Shown piece by piece: positions 1-8,601 of a stretch of DNA of 46,385 bases. Source of the DNA: Sphingosinicella sp. (GTDB taxonomy: Bacteria > Pseudomonadota > Alphaproteobacteria > Sphingomonadales > Sphingomonadaceae). The translations under genes and the position numbers were made by a program. Below the pieces are notes generated by a model. It ran no database searches, was not told the DNA's origin, and saw only the letters and a program-made list of their open reading frames with translations. The stretch is from contig JAEULI010000178.1 in the NCBI GenBank assembly GCA_016793845.1, positions 1-46,385 on the forward strand. The letters run 5' to 3'. Position 1 is the first letter of the stretch; every line of letters begins with the position of its first letter.

Positions 1-1
1 G

Positions 2-508
2 ATCAAGACGCTCAACCTGGCGCTGGAGGAAATGGGCCGGCTGTGGCTGCCGGTGGAGAAGGACTGGCGCCTGAACGAGCGCCATTATGGCGGGCTGACC
101 GGGCTCGACAAGGCGGAGACCGCCGCCAAGCATGGCGATGAGCAGGTGAAGATCTGGCGCCGCAGCTTCGACGTGCCGCCGCCGCCGATGGAGGCGGGAT
201 CGCCCTGGGATCTCTCGGCCGATCGCCGCTATGCCGGCATCGCCGTGCCCGCCACCGAAAGCCTGAAGGACACGATCGCGCGCGTGCTGCCCTATTGGGA
301 GGCCGCCATCGTCCCCCGCCTGAAGGCAGGCGAGCGCGTCGTGATCTCCGCGCACGGCAACAGCCTGCGCGCGCTCGTGAAGCACCTCTCGGGCATCTCG
401 GATGACGATATCCCCACGCTCGAAATCCCGACCGGCCAGCCGCTCGTCTACGAGCTCGACGCCGATCTCAAGGAGATCGAGCGCTACTACCTGAAAGACC
501 GCGCCTGA
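2..508 (+). CDS. gpmA: 2,3-bisphosphoglycerate-dependent phosphoglycerate mutase (5' truncated by window)
   Basis: This is the C-terminal 168 residues of a glycolytic phosphoglycerate mutase, which interconverts 3- and 2-phosphoglycerate in the cytoplasm. The frame is open from base 2, so the N-terminal part with the catalytic RHG histidine lies outside the window. An internal ATG at 32 is not the real start. The visible part carries the [16 protein letters not shown] block with the acid/base glutamate and the second catalytic histidine in [15 protein letters not shown]. The histidine phosphatase fold and dPGM subgroup are clear from these blocks. The gene ends 12 bases before the convergent M20 amidohydrolase gene. 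Confidence 0.95.
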   Translation: MKTLNLALEEMGRLWLPVEKDWRLNERHYGGLTGLDKAETAAKHGDEQVKIWRRSFDVPPPPMEAGSPWDLSADRRYAGIAVPATESLKDTIARVLPYWEAAIVPRLKAGERVVISAHGNSLRALVKHLSGISDDDIPTLEIPTGQPLVYELDADLKEIERYYLKDRA

Positions 509-520
509 TCCGGGCCTGAC

Positions 521-1831
521 TCAGCGCTTGCCGAGCACCGTCCGCGCCGCAGTCACCATCGCCTCGACGCCGGTGCGAATCGTCGGCTCGGGATCGGGCG
601 CGAACTTCGAGGAGTGCAGCGAGGGCAGCTTCGTCGGATCGCCGCCCGCCGCATCATACGTCGACTGCTTGACCGCACCGACGCGGAACAGCGTGCTTTC
701 GATGCTCTTGTCCTCGCGGTAATAACGGCTGAAATCCTCGCCGCCCATTTCCGGGCGATACGGCTTCACCTTGTCCGCACCGAAGCGCGCGACAAACGCG
801 TCCTTGAGCACGCCCGTCTGCGCCGGCGTGTTGTATGTGGCGGGGGTGAATTCGTCGGCCACGATGACGACGGGCATCAGATCTTCCGGCATTCCGGCCG
901 CAATCGCTTCGCCCCGCACGATACGCTCGATGCCATCGATCAAGTACTGCCGCGTCTCGTCAGAATAGCTGCGCACCGTGAGCTGCAGGTGTGCGCCGTC
1001 CGAAATGATGTTGTGCTTGGTGCCCGCGTTGAACGCGCCGACCGTCACCACGGCCGGCGTCTGCGGATCGAGCTCGCGGCTGATCAGCGTCTGCAATGCA
1101 CCGACGATTCGGCTTGCGAGCACGATCGGGTCTTTCGTCGTGTGCGGATAGGCGCCGTGTCCGCCCTTGCCCTTCACCTCGATATCCACCGAATCGACAT
1201 TCGCCATCACGTAGCCGTCAGAAATGCCGAGCGTGCCCGCAGGCAGCGTCGCGCTGTCGTGAAGGCCGATGACGTGCGCCGGCTTCGGAAAGCGCGCGTA
1301 GAGCCCGTCCGCCAGCATGTCGCGCGCGCCGCCCCCGCGTTCCTCGGCGGGCTGCATGATGACGACGAGCGTGCCCGACCATTCGGCCTTCGTCGCCGCG
1401 AGCCGCCGCGCCGTACCGATCATGCTCGCCATGTGGATATCGTGGCCGCAGGCGTGCATCACGCCGGAGGTGCCGACGCCTGGAACCTGAATGGTCTTCT
1501 TGCTGGCATAGGGCAGGCCGGTTTCCTCGGTGACGGGAAGCCCGTCCATGTCCGCGCGAAGCATCACCACCGGCCCGTCGCCGTTCTTCAGCACCGCGAC
1601 CACGCCGGTCTTACCGACTCCGGTCGTGACCGTGAAGCCAGCCTTCTTCAGCTCCGCCGCCATGCGCGCCGAGGTTTCCACCTCCTGGAACGACACTTCG
1701 GGATTGGCGTGCAAATGCGTGTAGAGCGCCACCAGATACGGCGTGTCCGCCGCGACCGCATCGGTAAGCGTATCGGCGGCGGCAGGCCCGGCGAGGCCCA
1801 TGAAAACGGCGGCGGCAACGAAACGGTGCAT
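521..1831 (-). CDS. Secreted M20-family amidohydrolase (M20D type)
   Basis: A 436-residue zinc peptidase/amidohydrolase of the M20D group, which includes IAA-amino acid, hippurate and N-acetyl-amino acid hydrolases. Residues 1-19 form a Sec signal peptide ending AAA|D, so it should act in the periplasm. Metal-binding motifs are present: HACGHD at 126-131, QPAEE ending near 164, GLHD in the middle, GGEDF and a late SLH. The dimerisation-domain motif GKGGHGAYPH is also present. The fold supports hydrolysis of an N-acyl or N-aminoacyl amide bond, but the substrate cannot be read from sequence. It is divergent from the 2-oxoglutarate oxygenase gene across a 246-base region with a hairpin. A GGGAG ribosome site precedes the ATG at 1831. 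Confidence 0.92.
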   Translation of the reverse strand: MHRFVAAAVFMGLAGPAAADTLTDAVAADTPYLVALYTHLHANPEVSFQEVETSARMAAELKKAGFTVTTGVGKTGVVAVLKNGDGPVVMLRADMDGLPVTEETGLPYASKKTIQVPGVGTSGVMHACGHDIHMASMIGTARRLAATKAEWSGTLVVIMQPAEERGGGARDMLADGLYARFPKPAHVIGLHDSATLPAGTLGISDGYVMANVDSVDIEVKGKGGHGAYPHTTKDPIVLASRIVGALQTLISRELDPQTPAVVTVGAFNAGTKHNIISDGAHLQLTVRSYSDETRQYLIDGIERIVRGEAIAAGMPEDLMPVVIVADEFTPATYNTPAQTGVLKDAFVARFGADKVKPYRPEMGGEDFSRYYREDKSIESTLFRVGAVKQSTYDAAGGDPTKLPSLHSSKFAPDPEPTIRTGVEAMVTAARTVLGKR

Positions 1832-1912
1832 CGGCTTCTCCCTGTTCGAAGGGGAACCCTAGCGACCGCTTCGGCAAAAGTCCTTTTGAAAGGCCCGTGC
1901 CTTATATGGAAA

Positions 1913-1943
1913 GGGCCGCGCCGGCATGAAGCCGACGCGGCCC
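1913..1943. other. GC-rich hairpin inside a divergent intergenic region
   Basis: The arms GGGCCGCG (1913-1920) and CGCGGCCC (1936-1943) pair perfectly, and an inner CCGGC/GCCG pairing extends the stem. Read on the minus strand the stem is followed by only a short TTT, so it resembles a terminator or attenuator ahead of the M20 gene more than a 3' terminator, since no gene ends here. The rest of 1832-2077 shows no gene I can support. Confidence 0.45.
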
Positions 1944-2077
1944 ACTCCTTCGGGCAGGGTGACCCGCGTGCGTTGGGGGCAGAAATCACGCGAGTCAGAT
2001 GACACAACACCGCAGGCGACAAGCGGTTCCCGTCGCGCTAGGATTTCCAGCGTGAAAATTGCATTCGAGTCTGCGAG

Positions 2078-3010
2078 ATGACGGTAACCGCCGAGAGTTT
2101 GAGCCCCGTTTCGATGGCGGGCCGCCCGGCTGATTTTTCGCAGCGGTTGATGCACGATTTCAGGATGTACGGCTTCGGCGTGGTGACCGATCACGGCATT
2201 CCGACTGAAACCATACGCGCGGCCGACGCCGCGGCGCGGCGCCTGTTCGCACTGCCCGACGCCGTGAAGCGGCAATGGCAGATCCCCGGCACGGGTGGCG
2301 CGCGCGGCTATACGCCGTTCGGCGTCGAGGCTGCCAAGGACGCCGCGGAGGTCGACCAGAAGGAGTTCTGGCACGTCGGCCGCGAGCTTCCCGCCGGTCA
2401 CCCTTATGCCACCGACATGCCGCCGAACGTGTGGCCCGAGGTTGCGGGCTTCCGCGAGGCAGCGATGGGCATCTTCGCGGCGTTCGAGGCGGCCGGTGCG
2501 CGGCTGCTCGAAGCCATCGCCATCGGGCTCAACCTGCCGGACGCCTTTTTTGCGGACCCGACGCGCGACGGCAACAGCGTGCTGCGCTTCCTGCACTACC
2601 CGCCGCAACCCGCCGCGCCGAGCGGCATCCGTGCCGCCGCGCACGAAGACATCAACGTCATCACGCTGCTGCTCGGCGCCGAGGAAGCCGGGCTCGAACT
2701 GCTGAACCGCGACGGTTCCTGGCTGCCGGTGAGCCCGCCCGAAGGGGCGCTCGTCGTGAACATCGGCGACATGCTCCAACGACTGACCAACCACGTGCTG
2801 CCCTCGACCACGCACCGCGTGGCGAACCCCGTGGGCCATGCCGCGGGGCGCGCGCGCTATTCGATGCCCTTCTTCCTCCACTTCGCGCCCGACTACCGGA
2901 TCGAGACACTGCCGGGTTGCGTCACCGCGGCCAATCCCGATCGTTACCCCGAAAGCATCAACGCCAACGCCTATCTGCTGCAGCGGCTTCGGGAGATACG
3001 GCTTCTCTGA
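2078..3010 (+). CDS. 2-oxoglutarate/Fe(II) oxygenase, isopenicillin N synthase-like
   Basis: A 310-residue cytoplasmic non-haem iron oxygenase of the IPNS/DIOX family. The iron ligands are visible as His189-x-Asp191 in AAHEDINV and His246 in STTHRV, with the R-x-S oxoglutarate-binding pair following in ARYSMPFF. The N-terminal DIOX_N block (YGFGVVTDHGIP) is intact, and the length is normal for the family. It would hydroxylate, desaturate or cyclise a small molecule using O2 and usually 2-oxoglutarate. Substrate unknown. Bacterial relatives are often annotated as 2OG-Fe(II) oxygenases of unclear role. The AraC gene starts 88 bases downstream on the same strand, and the two may be co-transcribed. 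Confidence 0.88.
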   Translation: MTVTAESLSPVSMAGRPADFSQRLMHDFRMYGFGVVTDHGIPTETIRAADAAARRLFALPDAVKRQWQIPGTGGARGYTPFGVEAAKDAAEVDQKEFWHVGRELPAGHPYATDMPPNVWPEVAGFREAAMGIFAAFEAAGARLLEAIAIGLNLPDAFFADPTRDGNSVLRFLHYPPQPAAPSGIRAAAHEDINVITLLLGAEEAGLELLNRDGSWLPVSPPEGALVVNIGDMLQRLTNHVLPSTTHRVANPVGHAAGRARYSMPFFLHFAPDYRIETLPGCVTAANPDRYPESINANAYLLQRLREIRLL

Positions 3011-3098
3011 ATTCGCCGGATTTTACTTGCGGGGGCGGAACAATACGTGCTCGTAATCAGTTGCCCTGAGTATAAGAATTGAGCCGGAAGAGCCATTC

Positions 3099-3935
3099 AT
3101 GCTGCAGTCGCGCAACTATGCTCCCTCGTCGCACCTCGCGCCATATATCGCGCGCCACTATGTATTCCGGGCACCGCTCCCTGACGATTTCGTCATGGTG
3201 GACCGGCTGCTCGCCGAAACCGCGTTCGTCCGCATCCTCATCACCGGCGACTGGGCGGCGGAGATCGCGCCGGGACGCTGGGAGCGGCCGGGCGACGTGC
3301 TGTTCTTCGGCGCCAACGCGCGGCCGTTCAAGGTGCGCGTACGCGGGCCGTTCTTCATCGTCGGCATCGCGCTCCGCCCTTCGGCCTGGCGCGCGCTTTC
3401 GGAGCACCCAGCTTCCAACTTCGCGGACCGCATGGTCCGGCTCGCCGACGTGTGGGGCGAGGAGGCCGAGACGCGGCTCGCTGCAGTTGCGAAGCTGACC
3501 GACGACGACAGCATCATCGCGATCTGCGAGGATGCGATCACCGCGCAACTGAAAGCGCCCGAGCGCGTCAACAGCGCCATGCAGCACCTCGAAAGCGTCG
3601 CCCGCCTCGACAGCGCGACGCGTGTCGAAGACCTTGCCGACCAGCTCGGCATCTCGTCGCGCCAGCTTGAGCGCCTCTCCACGACGCATTTCGGGCACAC
3701 GCCCAAAACCGTGATGCGGCGCAGCCGCTTTCTCGACATGGCCGCCGCCATGCGCGGCCTTGGCGATCCCGATGACGAGTATCTCGCTGCGCTGCGCTAC
3801 TTCGACCAGTCGCACCGCACGCGCGAGTTCAAGCACTTCATCGGCATGACGCCCGCCGAGTTCGAACGCACGCCGACACCGCTGCTCGACGCCGGCATCC
3901 AGCTTCGACAGGAGCGCAAGCACCACCGCTTCTGA
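3099..3935 (+). CDS. AraC-family transcriptional regulator
   Basis: A 278-residue regulator. The first ~150 residues form a cupin-like sensing domain (RPGDVLFFGANARPFKVRV...GIALRP), as in AraC proteins with the DUF6597-type N-terminus. The C-terminal ~90 residues hold the two helix-turn-helix motifs: VEDLADQLGISSRQLER and the hallmark YFDQSHRTREFKHFIGMTPAEF. It is expected to bind DNA as an activator responding to a small effector. GGAAG sits 8 bases before the ATG. Its position after the oxygenase gene suggests it may control that gene, but no operator could be identified. A strong hairpin terminator follows. Confidence 0.9.
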   Translation: MLQSRNYAPSSHLAPYIARHYVFRAPLPDDFVMVDRLLAETAFVRILITGDWAAEIAPGRWERPGDVLFFGANARPFKVRVRGPFFIVGIALRPSAWRALSEHPASNFADRMVRLADVWGEEAETRLAAVAKLTDDDSIIAICEDAITAQLKAPERVNSAMQHLESVARLDSATRVEDLADQLGISSRQLERLSTTHFGHTPKTVMRRSRFLDMAAAMRGLGDPDDEYLAALRYFDQSHRTREFKHFIGMTPAEFERTPTPLLDAGIQLRQERKHHRF

Positions 3936-3966
3936 AACGACAAGTGGGCGAAGTGGAGGCCAACGC

Positions 3967-3998
3967 GCTGCCAGCAGCTTGGCTGGCAGCATAAATCC
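3967..3998 (+). terminator. Rho-independent-like terminator after the AraC gene
   Basis: A perfect 9-bp stem GCTGCCAGC (3967-3975) / GCTGGCAGC (3982-3990) with a 6-base loop is followed by an AT-rich tail ending in TTTT. It lies between the convergent AraC and purB genes. The tail is on the plus side, so it mainly serves the AraC transcript. Confidence 0.7.
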
Positions 3999-4012
3999 TA
4001 TTTTACAAGGGC

Positions 4013-5314
4013 TTATTCGCCAAAAACGCGCCGGAAGACCGTGTCGACGTGCTTGAAGTGATAGCCAAGGTCGAACAGGCCCTCGAGTTCCGCATTCGAA
4101 AGTCGCGCGGTCACATCCGGGTCGGCCTTGAGGAGGTCGAGGAGCTGGAGCTGCCCGTCCGAATCCCACACTTTCATCGCGTTGCGCTGCACGAGCCGGT
4201 AGGAATCCTCGCGGCTCACGCCCGCCTGCGTCAGTGCCAGCAGCACGCGCTGCGAGTGGATGAGCCCGCCCATCTTGTCGAGGTTCTTCTGCATCCGCTC
4301 GGGGTAGATGAGCAGCTTGTCGACGACGCCGGTGAGCCGCACGAGCGCGAAATCAAGCGTGACGGTCGCATCCGGCCCGATCATGCGCTCGACGGACGAG
4401 TGCGAGATGTCGCGTTCGTGCCAGAGCGCGACGTTCTCCATCGCCGGAATCGAATAGCCGCGCACAAGGCGGGCAAGGCCGGTGAGGTTCTCGGTGAGCA
4501 CGGGGTTGCGCTTGTGCGGCATCGCCGACGAGCCCTTCTGGCCCGGCGAGAAATACTCCTCCGCTTCCAGCACCTCGGTGCGCTGCAGGTGGCGGATCTC
4601 CACCGCCAGCCGTTCGACCGACGAGGCGACAACGCCGAGCGTTGCGAAATACATGGCGTGGCGGTCGCGCGGGATCACCTGCGTCGAGACCGGTTCCGCC
4701 GTCAGCCCCATCGCCTTCGCGACATGCTCCTCGACGCGCGGATCGATGTTCGCGAACGTGCCGACCGCGCCCGAGATGGCGCAGGTGGCGACTTCCTCGC
4801 GCGCCGCGACCATGCGTGCGCGGCAGCGTTCGAATTCGGCATAGGCCTGCGCGAGCTTGAGGCCGAAGGTGGTCGGCTCGGCATGGATGCCGTGGCTGCG
4901 GCCCATCGTGGGCGTCATCTTGTGCTCAAGCGCACGGCGCTTGATCGCGGCGAGCAGCGCATCGAGATCGGCGATGATGAGGTCTGCCGCGCGCACGAGC
5001 TGAACGTTGAGGCAGGTGTCGAGCACGTCCGAACTCGTCATGCCCTGGTGGACGAAGCGCGCCTCATCGCCGACATGCTCGGCAAGGCTGGTGAGGAAGG
5101 CGATCACATCGTGCTTCACCTCGCGCTCGATCTCGTCGATGCGCGCGACATCGAAGCCGCCGCGTTCCCACACCGCCTTCGCCGCATCCTTCGGCACGAC
5201 GCCGAGCTCGGCGAGCGCATCCATGGCGTGCGCCTCGATCTCGAACCATATCTGAAAACGGGTTTCCGGCTCCCAGATCATCGTCATCTCGGGGCGGCTG
5301 TAGCGTGGAATCAT
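4013..5314 (-). CDS. purB: Adenylosuccinate lyase
   Basis: A 433-residue cytoplasmic lyase of the fumarase/aspartase superfamily. It cleaves SAICAR and adenylosuccinate with release of fumarate, two steps of purine synthesis. The family signature GSSAMPHKRNP is present. The catalytic histidine regions (GRSHGIHAEPTTFG and TSSDVLDT) and the N-terminal MIPRYSRPEM block typical of the Bacillus-like PurB group are also visible. Length matches the family. radC lies 56 bases upstream on the same strand, so the two are probably co-transcribed. Confidence 0.97.
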   Translation of the reverse strand: MIPRYSRPEMTMIWEPETRFQIWFEIEAHAMDALAELGVVPKDAAKAVWERGGFDVARIDEIEREVKHDVIAFLTSLAEHVGDEARFVHQGMTSSDVLDTCLNVQLVRAADLIIADLDALLAAIKRRALEHKMTPTMGRSHGIHAEPTTFGLKLAQAYAEFERCRARMVAAREEVATCAISGAVGTFANIDPRVEEHVAKAMGLTAEPVSTQVIPRDRHAMYFATLGVVASSVERLAVEIRHLQRTEVLEAEEYFSPGQKGSSAMPHKRNPVLTENLTGLARLVRGYSIPAMENVALWHERDISHSSVERMIGPDATVTLDFALVRLTGVVDKLLIYPERMQKNLDKMGGLIHSQRVLLALTQAGVSREDSYRLVQRNAMKVWDSDGQLQLLDLLKADPDVTARLSNAELEGLFDLGYHFKHVDTVFRRVFGE

Positions 5315-5370
5315 GCGTGGGCTCCTGTCAGGGCCGCGCGGGTAGCAGACGGGGGGCGCGGTTTCCAGCC

Positions 5371-6063
5371 TTAGAGAAGGCCGAGCGCTTTGAAGCTGGC
5401 GTGGCCTTCACGCCCGATGACGATATGATCGTGGAGCTGGATGCCGAGCACGCGTGCCGCGTCGCGGGCGTGGTTGGTGAGCTGGATGTCATCCCGGCTC
5501 GGTTTCGGGTCGCCCGAGGGGTGATTGTGGACAAGGATCAGCGCAGTGGCGCCCAGATCGAGCGCGCGGTGGATCACTTCGCGCACGTAAACCGAGGTCT
5601 GATTCACGGTGCCGTCCGACATCGCTTCGTCTGCGATGAGCACGTTTCGCGAATCGAGGAACAGCACGCGGAAGCGTTCACGCCCCAGGTGCGCCATGTC
5701 GGCATGGAGATAATCGAGCAGCGCCTGCCAGCCGGCAAGCACAGGCTTTCCGTAGACGTTCGCGCGCTGCAGCCGAAGCGCGGCGGCGCGCACGAAACCG
5801 AGCGTCGCGATCACGGCATCGCCGACACCCGCCACGCGCTTCAGATCGCGCGGCTCTGCCGAAATCACCGCGGCGAACGACTGGAAGCGCGCGATCAGGG
5901 CTTTCGCAAGCGGCTTGGTGTCGCGCCGCGGGATCGCAAGACCGAGAAGATATTCGAGCAGCTCGTAATCATGGAAGGCGTCACCCCCGCCCTGCAGGAT
6001 GCGTGCACGCATCCGGGCGCGGTGACCGGTATCAGCGCCCGAATCGGAGTCCGTATCGGCCAT
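5371..6063 (-). CDS. radC: RadC-family JAB/MPN domain protein
   Basis: A 230-residue RadC-type protein. The N-terminal ~100 residues carry the helix-hairpin-helix-like segment (FQSFAAVISAEPRDLKRVAGVGDAVIATL). The C-terminal MPN/JAMM zinc metalloprotease-like domain has the HNHPSGDPKPSRDD motif, whose two histidines and aspartate are the zinc ligands. The historical link to DNA repair has been questioned, and the biochemical activity of housekeeping RadC is not established. The gene precedes purB by 56 bases and is divergent from the class V aminotransferase gene. Confidence 0.93.
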   Translation of the reverse strand: MADTDSDSGADTGHRARMRARILQGGGDAFHDYELLEYLLGLAIPRRDTKPLAKALIARFQSFAAVISAEPRDLKRVAGVGDAVIATLGFVRAAALRLQRANVYGKPVLAGWQALLDYLHADMAHLGRERFRVLFLDSRNVLIADEAMSDGTVNQTSVYVREVIHRALDLGATALILVHNHPSGDPKPSRDDIQLTNHARDAARVLGIQLHDHIVIGREGHASFKALGLL

Positions 6064-6139
6064 GAAACGAGGCTAGCCGGAAGCCGGGCGCGAAGGCCAG
6101 TCCCTTGCGGGCGCCAAGGCGTTCTGGCTTAAAAGAAAC

Positions 6140-7282
6140 ATGAGCCCGATCCCCTGCCAGCGTGACCGTTTCGATATTCCGCGCGAGGTCGCCTATCTGA
6201 ACTGCGCCTACATGTCGCCGCTCGCGCGCGAGGTCAGCGACGCTGCCGGCAAGGGCGTGGCGCTGAAGGCCGCGCCGTGGACGTACCGCCCCGCCGACTT
6301 CTTCACGCACACCGAGGCGGCGCGCAGCCGGTTCGCCGCGCTCGCTGGCGGCAGTCCCGACGATTTCGCCGTCGTTCCCTCGGTCAGCTACGGGCTTGCC
6401 GTCGCGGCGCGGAACCTTCCGCTCCGGCGCGGGCAGGAGATCGTGGTGCTCGCCGATCAGTTCCCCTCCAACCTCTACATATGGCGCGAGCACGCCATCG
6501 CGTGCGGCGCGCGCATCGTGACGGTGAAGCGCGAAGCGGGAGAGGCGTGGACGCCCGCGGTGCTCGCCGCGATCGGCCCGGACACGGGGTTCGTCGCCGT
6601 GCCGAACTGCCACTGGGCGGACGGCGGCCTTGTCGATCTCGAGGCCGTGGGCGCGGCGTGCCGCAAGGCGGGGGCCGCGCTCGTGCTCGATCTCACGCAG
6701 TCGCTCGGAGCGCTGCCGTTCGATGCGGACAGCGTGCAGCCCGATTTCATGGTCGCCGCGTGCTACAAGTGGGCGATGGGGCCCTATGGCATCGGCATGC
6801 TGTATGTCGCGCCGAAGCATCAGGGCGGCACGCCGATCGAGCACAACTGGATGAACCGCGGCGGTAGCGAGGATTTTTCGCGGCTTGTCGACTATCGCAA
6901 CGATTTCCAGCCCGGCGCGCGCCGCTTCGACGTGGGCGAGAAGGCGAACCCGCCGCTTTTGATGGGTGCCGCCGCCGCCATCGACATGCTGCTCGGCTGG
7001 GGCATCGCGAACATCGCCGAAACGCTCGGGAGCCGGAACCTCGCGCTTGGCAAGGCGGCGCGCGGCATCGGCCTTCTCGCGCCCGATCCGGAAACGCGCG
7101 CGCCGCATTTCCTGTCGCTCGGCTTTCCGGGCGAGGTGCCCACCGGGCTGCCGGAGCGGCTGGCCGCCGAGAACGTGTTCGTCTCGCTGCGCGGCCGTTC
7201 GCTGCGTGTAACATCGCACCTCTACAACGACGATGCGGACTGCGACCGATTGATCGCGGTGCTGAGGGAGGCGCTTGGGTGA
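6140..7282 (+). CDS. PLP-dependent aminotransferase class V (cysteine desulfurase/kynureninase-like fold)
   Basis: A 380-residue fold-type I PLP enzyme of the class V group. The Schiff-base lysine is in ACYKWAMGPYG, the cofactor-ring aspartate with its adjacent Q is in VLDLTQSLGALPFD, and phosphate-binding residues are in VPSVSYGLAVAARN. There is no obvious active-site cysteine loop of a NifS/SufS desulfurase near the C-terminus, so desulfurase activity is doubtful. An aminotransferase or lyase on a small amine or amino acid is more likely, with the substrate open. The stop overlaps the start region of the GNAT gene, so the pair is translationally coupled. Confidence 0.85.
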   Translation: MSPIPCQRDRFDIPREVAYLNCAYMSPLAREVSDAAGKGVALKAAPWTYRPADFFTHTEAARSRFAALAGGSPDDFAVVPSVSYGLAVAARNLPLRRGQEIVVLADQFPSNLYIWREHAIACGARIVTVKREAGEAWTPAVLAAIGPDTGFVAVPNCHWADGGLVDLEAVGAACRKAGAALVLDLTQSLGALPFDADSVQPDFMVAACYKWAMGPYGIGMLYVAPKHQGGTPIEHNWMNRGGSEDFSRLVDYRNDFQPGARRFDVGEKANPPLLMGAAAAIDMLLGWGIANIAETLGSRNLALGKAARGIGLLAPDPETRAPHFLSLGFPGEVPTGLPERLAAENVFVSLRGRSLRVTSHLYNDDADCDRLIAVLREALG

Positions 7283-7737
7283 TGGAGATTCGCCGCGACG
7301 ATCTGCAAGGCCCGGAAATTGCCGCGCTGCTGCAGGCGCATCTCGACGAGATGCACCGCCATTCGCCGCCCGAGAGCGTGCACGCTCTCGATCTCGACGC
7401 ACTGCGCGCGCCCGATATCACCTTCTGGACGGTGTGGGACGAAGGCGTGCTTCTGGGCTGCGGCGCGCTGCGCGAACTCGATCCACAGCACGGCGAGATC
7501 AAATCGATGCGGACCGACGAGCGCTATCGCCGACGCGGGGTCGCAACAGTCATGCTCGACCACATCATCGAAGAGGCGCGGCGGCGCGGCTACACGCGGC
7601 TCAGCCTCGAAACGGGCACGCCCGCCGCGTTTGATGCGGCACGGCTGCTCTATGCGAGCCGCGGCTTCACGCTGTGCCCGCCGTTCGGCGACTACCGCGA
7701 AGACCCCTACAGCGTCTGCATGACGCTGGAGCTGTAG
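7279..7737 (+). CDS. GNAT-family N-acetyltransferase
   Basis: A 152-residue acetyltransferase of the GNAT fold. The acetyl-CoA pyrophosphate-binding loop is RYRRRGVATVMLDHI (motif A), followed by LSLETGTPAAFDAARLLYASRGF (motif B). This pattern matches small PhnO/YafP-type enzymes acting on amines or amino acids. Start choice: GTG at 7279 and ATG at 7282 are adjacent, and GGGAGG at 7266-7271 suits either, with 7-base spacing to the GTG. Both overlap the end of the class V aminotransferase gene. The acceptor substrate is unknown. Confidence 0.88.
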   Translation: MMEIRRDDLQGPEIAALLQAHLDEMHRHSPPESVHALDLDALRAPDITFWTVWDEGVLLGCGALRELDPQHGEIKSMRTDERYRRRGVATVMLDHIIEEARRRGYTRLSLETGTPAAFDAARLLYASRGFTLCPPFGDYREDPYSVCMTLEL

Positions 7738-7740
7738 AAC

Positions 7741-7770
7741 CTCCCCTCGCTCTCAAGGGGAGAGGCTTTT
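7741..7770. terminator. Hairpin terminator between convergent GNAT and map genes
   Basis: The stem CTCCCCT (7741-7747) / AGGGGAG (7756-7762) with an 8-base loop is followed on the plus strand by AGGCTTTT. It sits immediately after the GNAT stop and before the map stop. Confidence 0.6.
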
Positions 7771-7773
7771 CTC

Positions 7774-8592
7774 TCAGGCCGCGTAGGGTGGATGATCGAG
7801 ACCGGCGGGTGATTTCGTGAAGATCTCGCAGCCGGTTTCGGTGATGCCGATCGAATGCTCGAACTGTGCGGAGAGCGAGCGGTCGCGCGTGACCGCCGTC
7901 CAGCCGTCGTCGAGCACCTTCACGTCGGCGCGGCCGAGATTGATCATCGGCTCGATCGTGAAGAACATGCCCGGCTTCAGCAGCACGCCGCGCCCGGGCT
8001 TGCCGACATGGACGACGCTCGGTTCGTCGTGGAACATGCGGCCGAGACCGTGACCGCAGAAATCGCGGACGATGCCGCAGCGCTGCTCCTCGGCATAAGA
8101 CTGTATGGCGTGGCCGATGTCGCCGAGGCGGTTGCCCGGCTTTGCCGCCGCGATGCCGCGCATCAGGCACTCATAGGTGATGTCGACGAGGCGGCGCGCC
8201 TTCAACGGCACGTCGCCGACGAGGAACATGCGGCTCGTGTCGCCGTGCCAGCCGTCGACGATGACGGTGATGTCGATATTGGCGATATCGCCCTTCACCA
8301 GTCGCTTCGCGCTCGGGATGCCGTGGCAAACGACATGGTTGATGCTGATGCAGCTGGAATGACTGTAGCCCTTGTAGAACACGGTGGCGGGAACGCCGCC
8401 ACGCTCGCGCACGAACTCGTAGACCATCGTATCGAGATCGATCGTGCGGGCGCCGGGCACGACGTGCGGCACCAGCATATCGAGCGCAGCCGCGGCGAGC
8501 TGGCCCGCGCGGCGCATCCCTTCGAACGCATCGGGTCCGTGCAGCTTGATGCCGGACGCATCGAGAATGACGTCTGAAACTTCCATGTCCAT
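7774..8592 (-). CDS. map: Methionine aminopeptidase, type I
   Basis: A 272-residue cytoplasmic metalloprotease that removes the initiator methionine from nascent proteins. All five metal ligands are in recognisable blocks: IDITVIVDGWHGDTSRMF (two aspartates), FCGHGLGRMFHDEP (histidine), FFTIEPMINLG (glutamate) and SAQFEHSIGITETG (glutamate). No type II insertion is present. The L,D-transpeptidase gene ends 9 bases upstream, which suggests co-transcription. The ATG at 8592 has AGGAT at suitable spacing; a second in-frame ATG lies six bases downstream. Confidence 0.97.
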   Translation of the reverse strand: MDMEVSDVILDASGIKLHGPDAFEGMRRAGQLAAAALDMLVPHVVPGARTIDLDTMVYEFVRERGGVPATVFYKGYSHSSCISINHVVCHGIPSAKRLVKGDIANIDITVIVDGWHGDTSRMFLVGDVPLKARRLVDITYECLMRGIAAAKPGNRLGDIGHAIQSYAEEQRCGIVRDFCGHGLGRMFHDEPSVVHVGKPGRGVLLKPGMFFTIEPMINLGRADVKVLDDGWTAVTRDRSLSAQFEHSIGITETGCEIFTKSPAGLDHPPYAA

Positions 8593-8601
8593 GAACCTAT
8601 C

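Noticed and set aside
614-2002. Long plus-strand frame opposite the M20 amidohydrolase
   Set aside because: Arg/His-rich translation with no family pattern; it mirrors a well-supported gene and is a GC-driven shadow frame.
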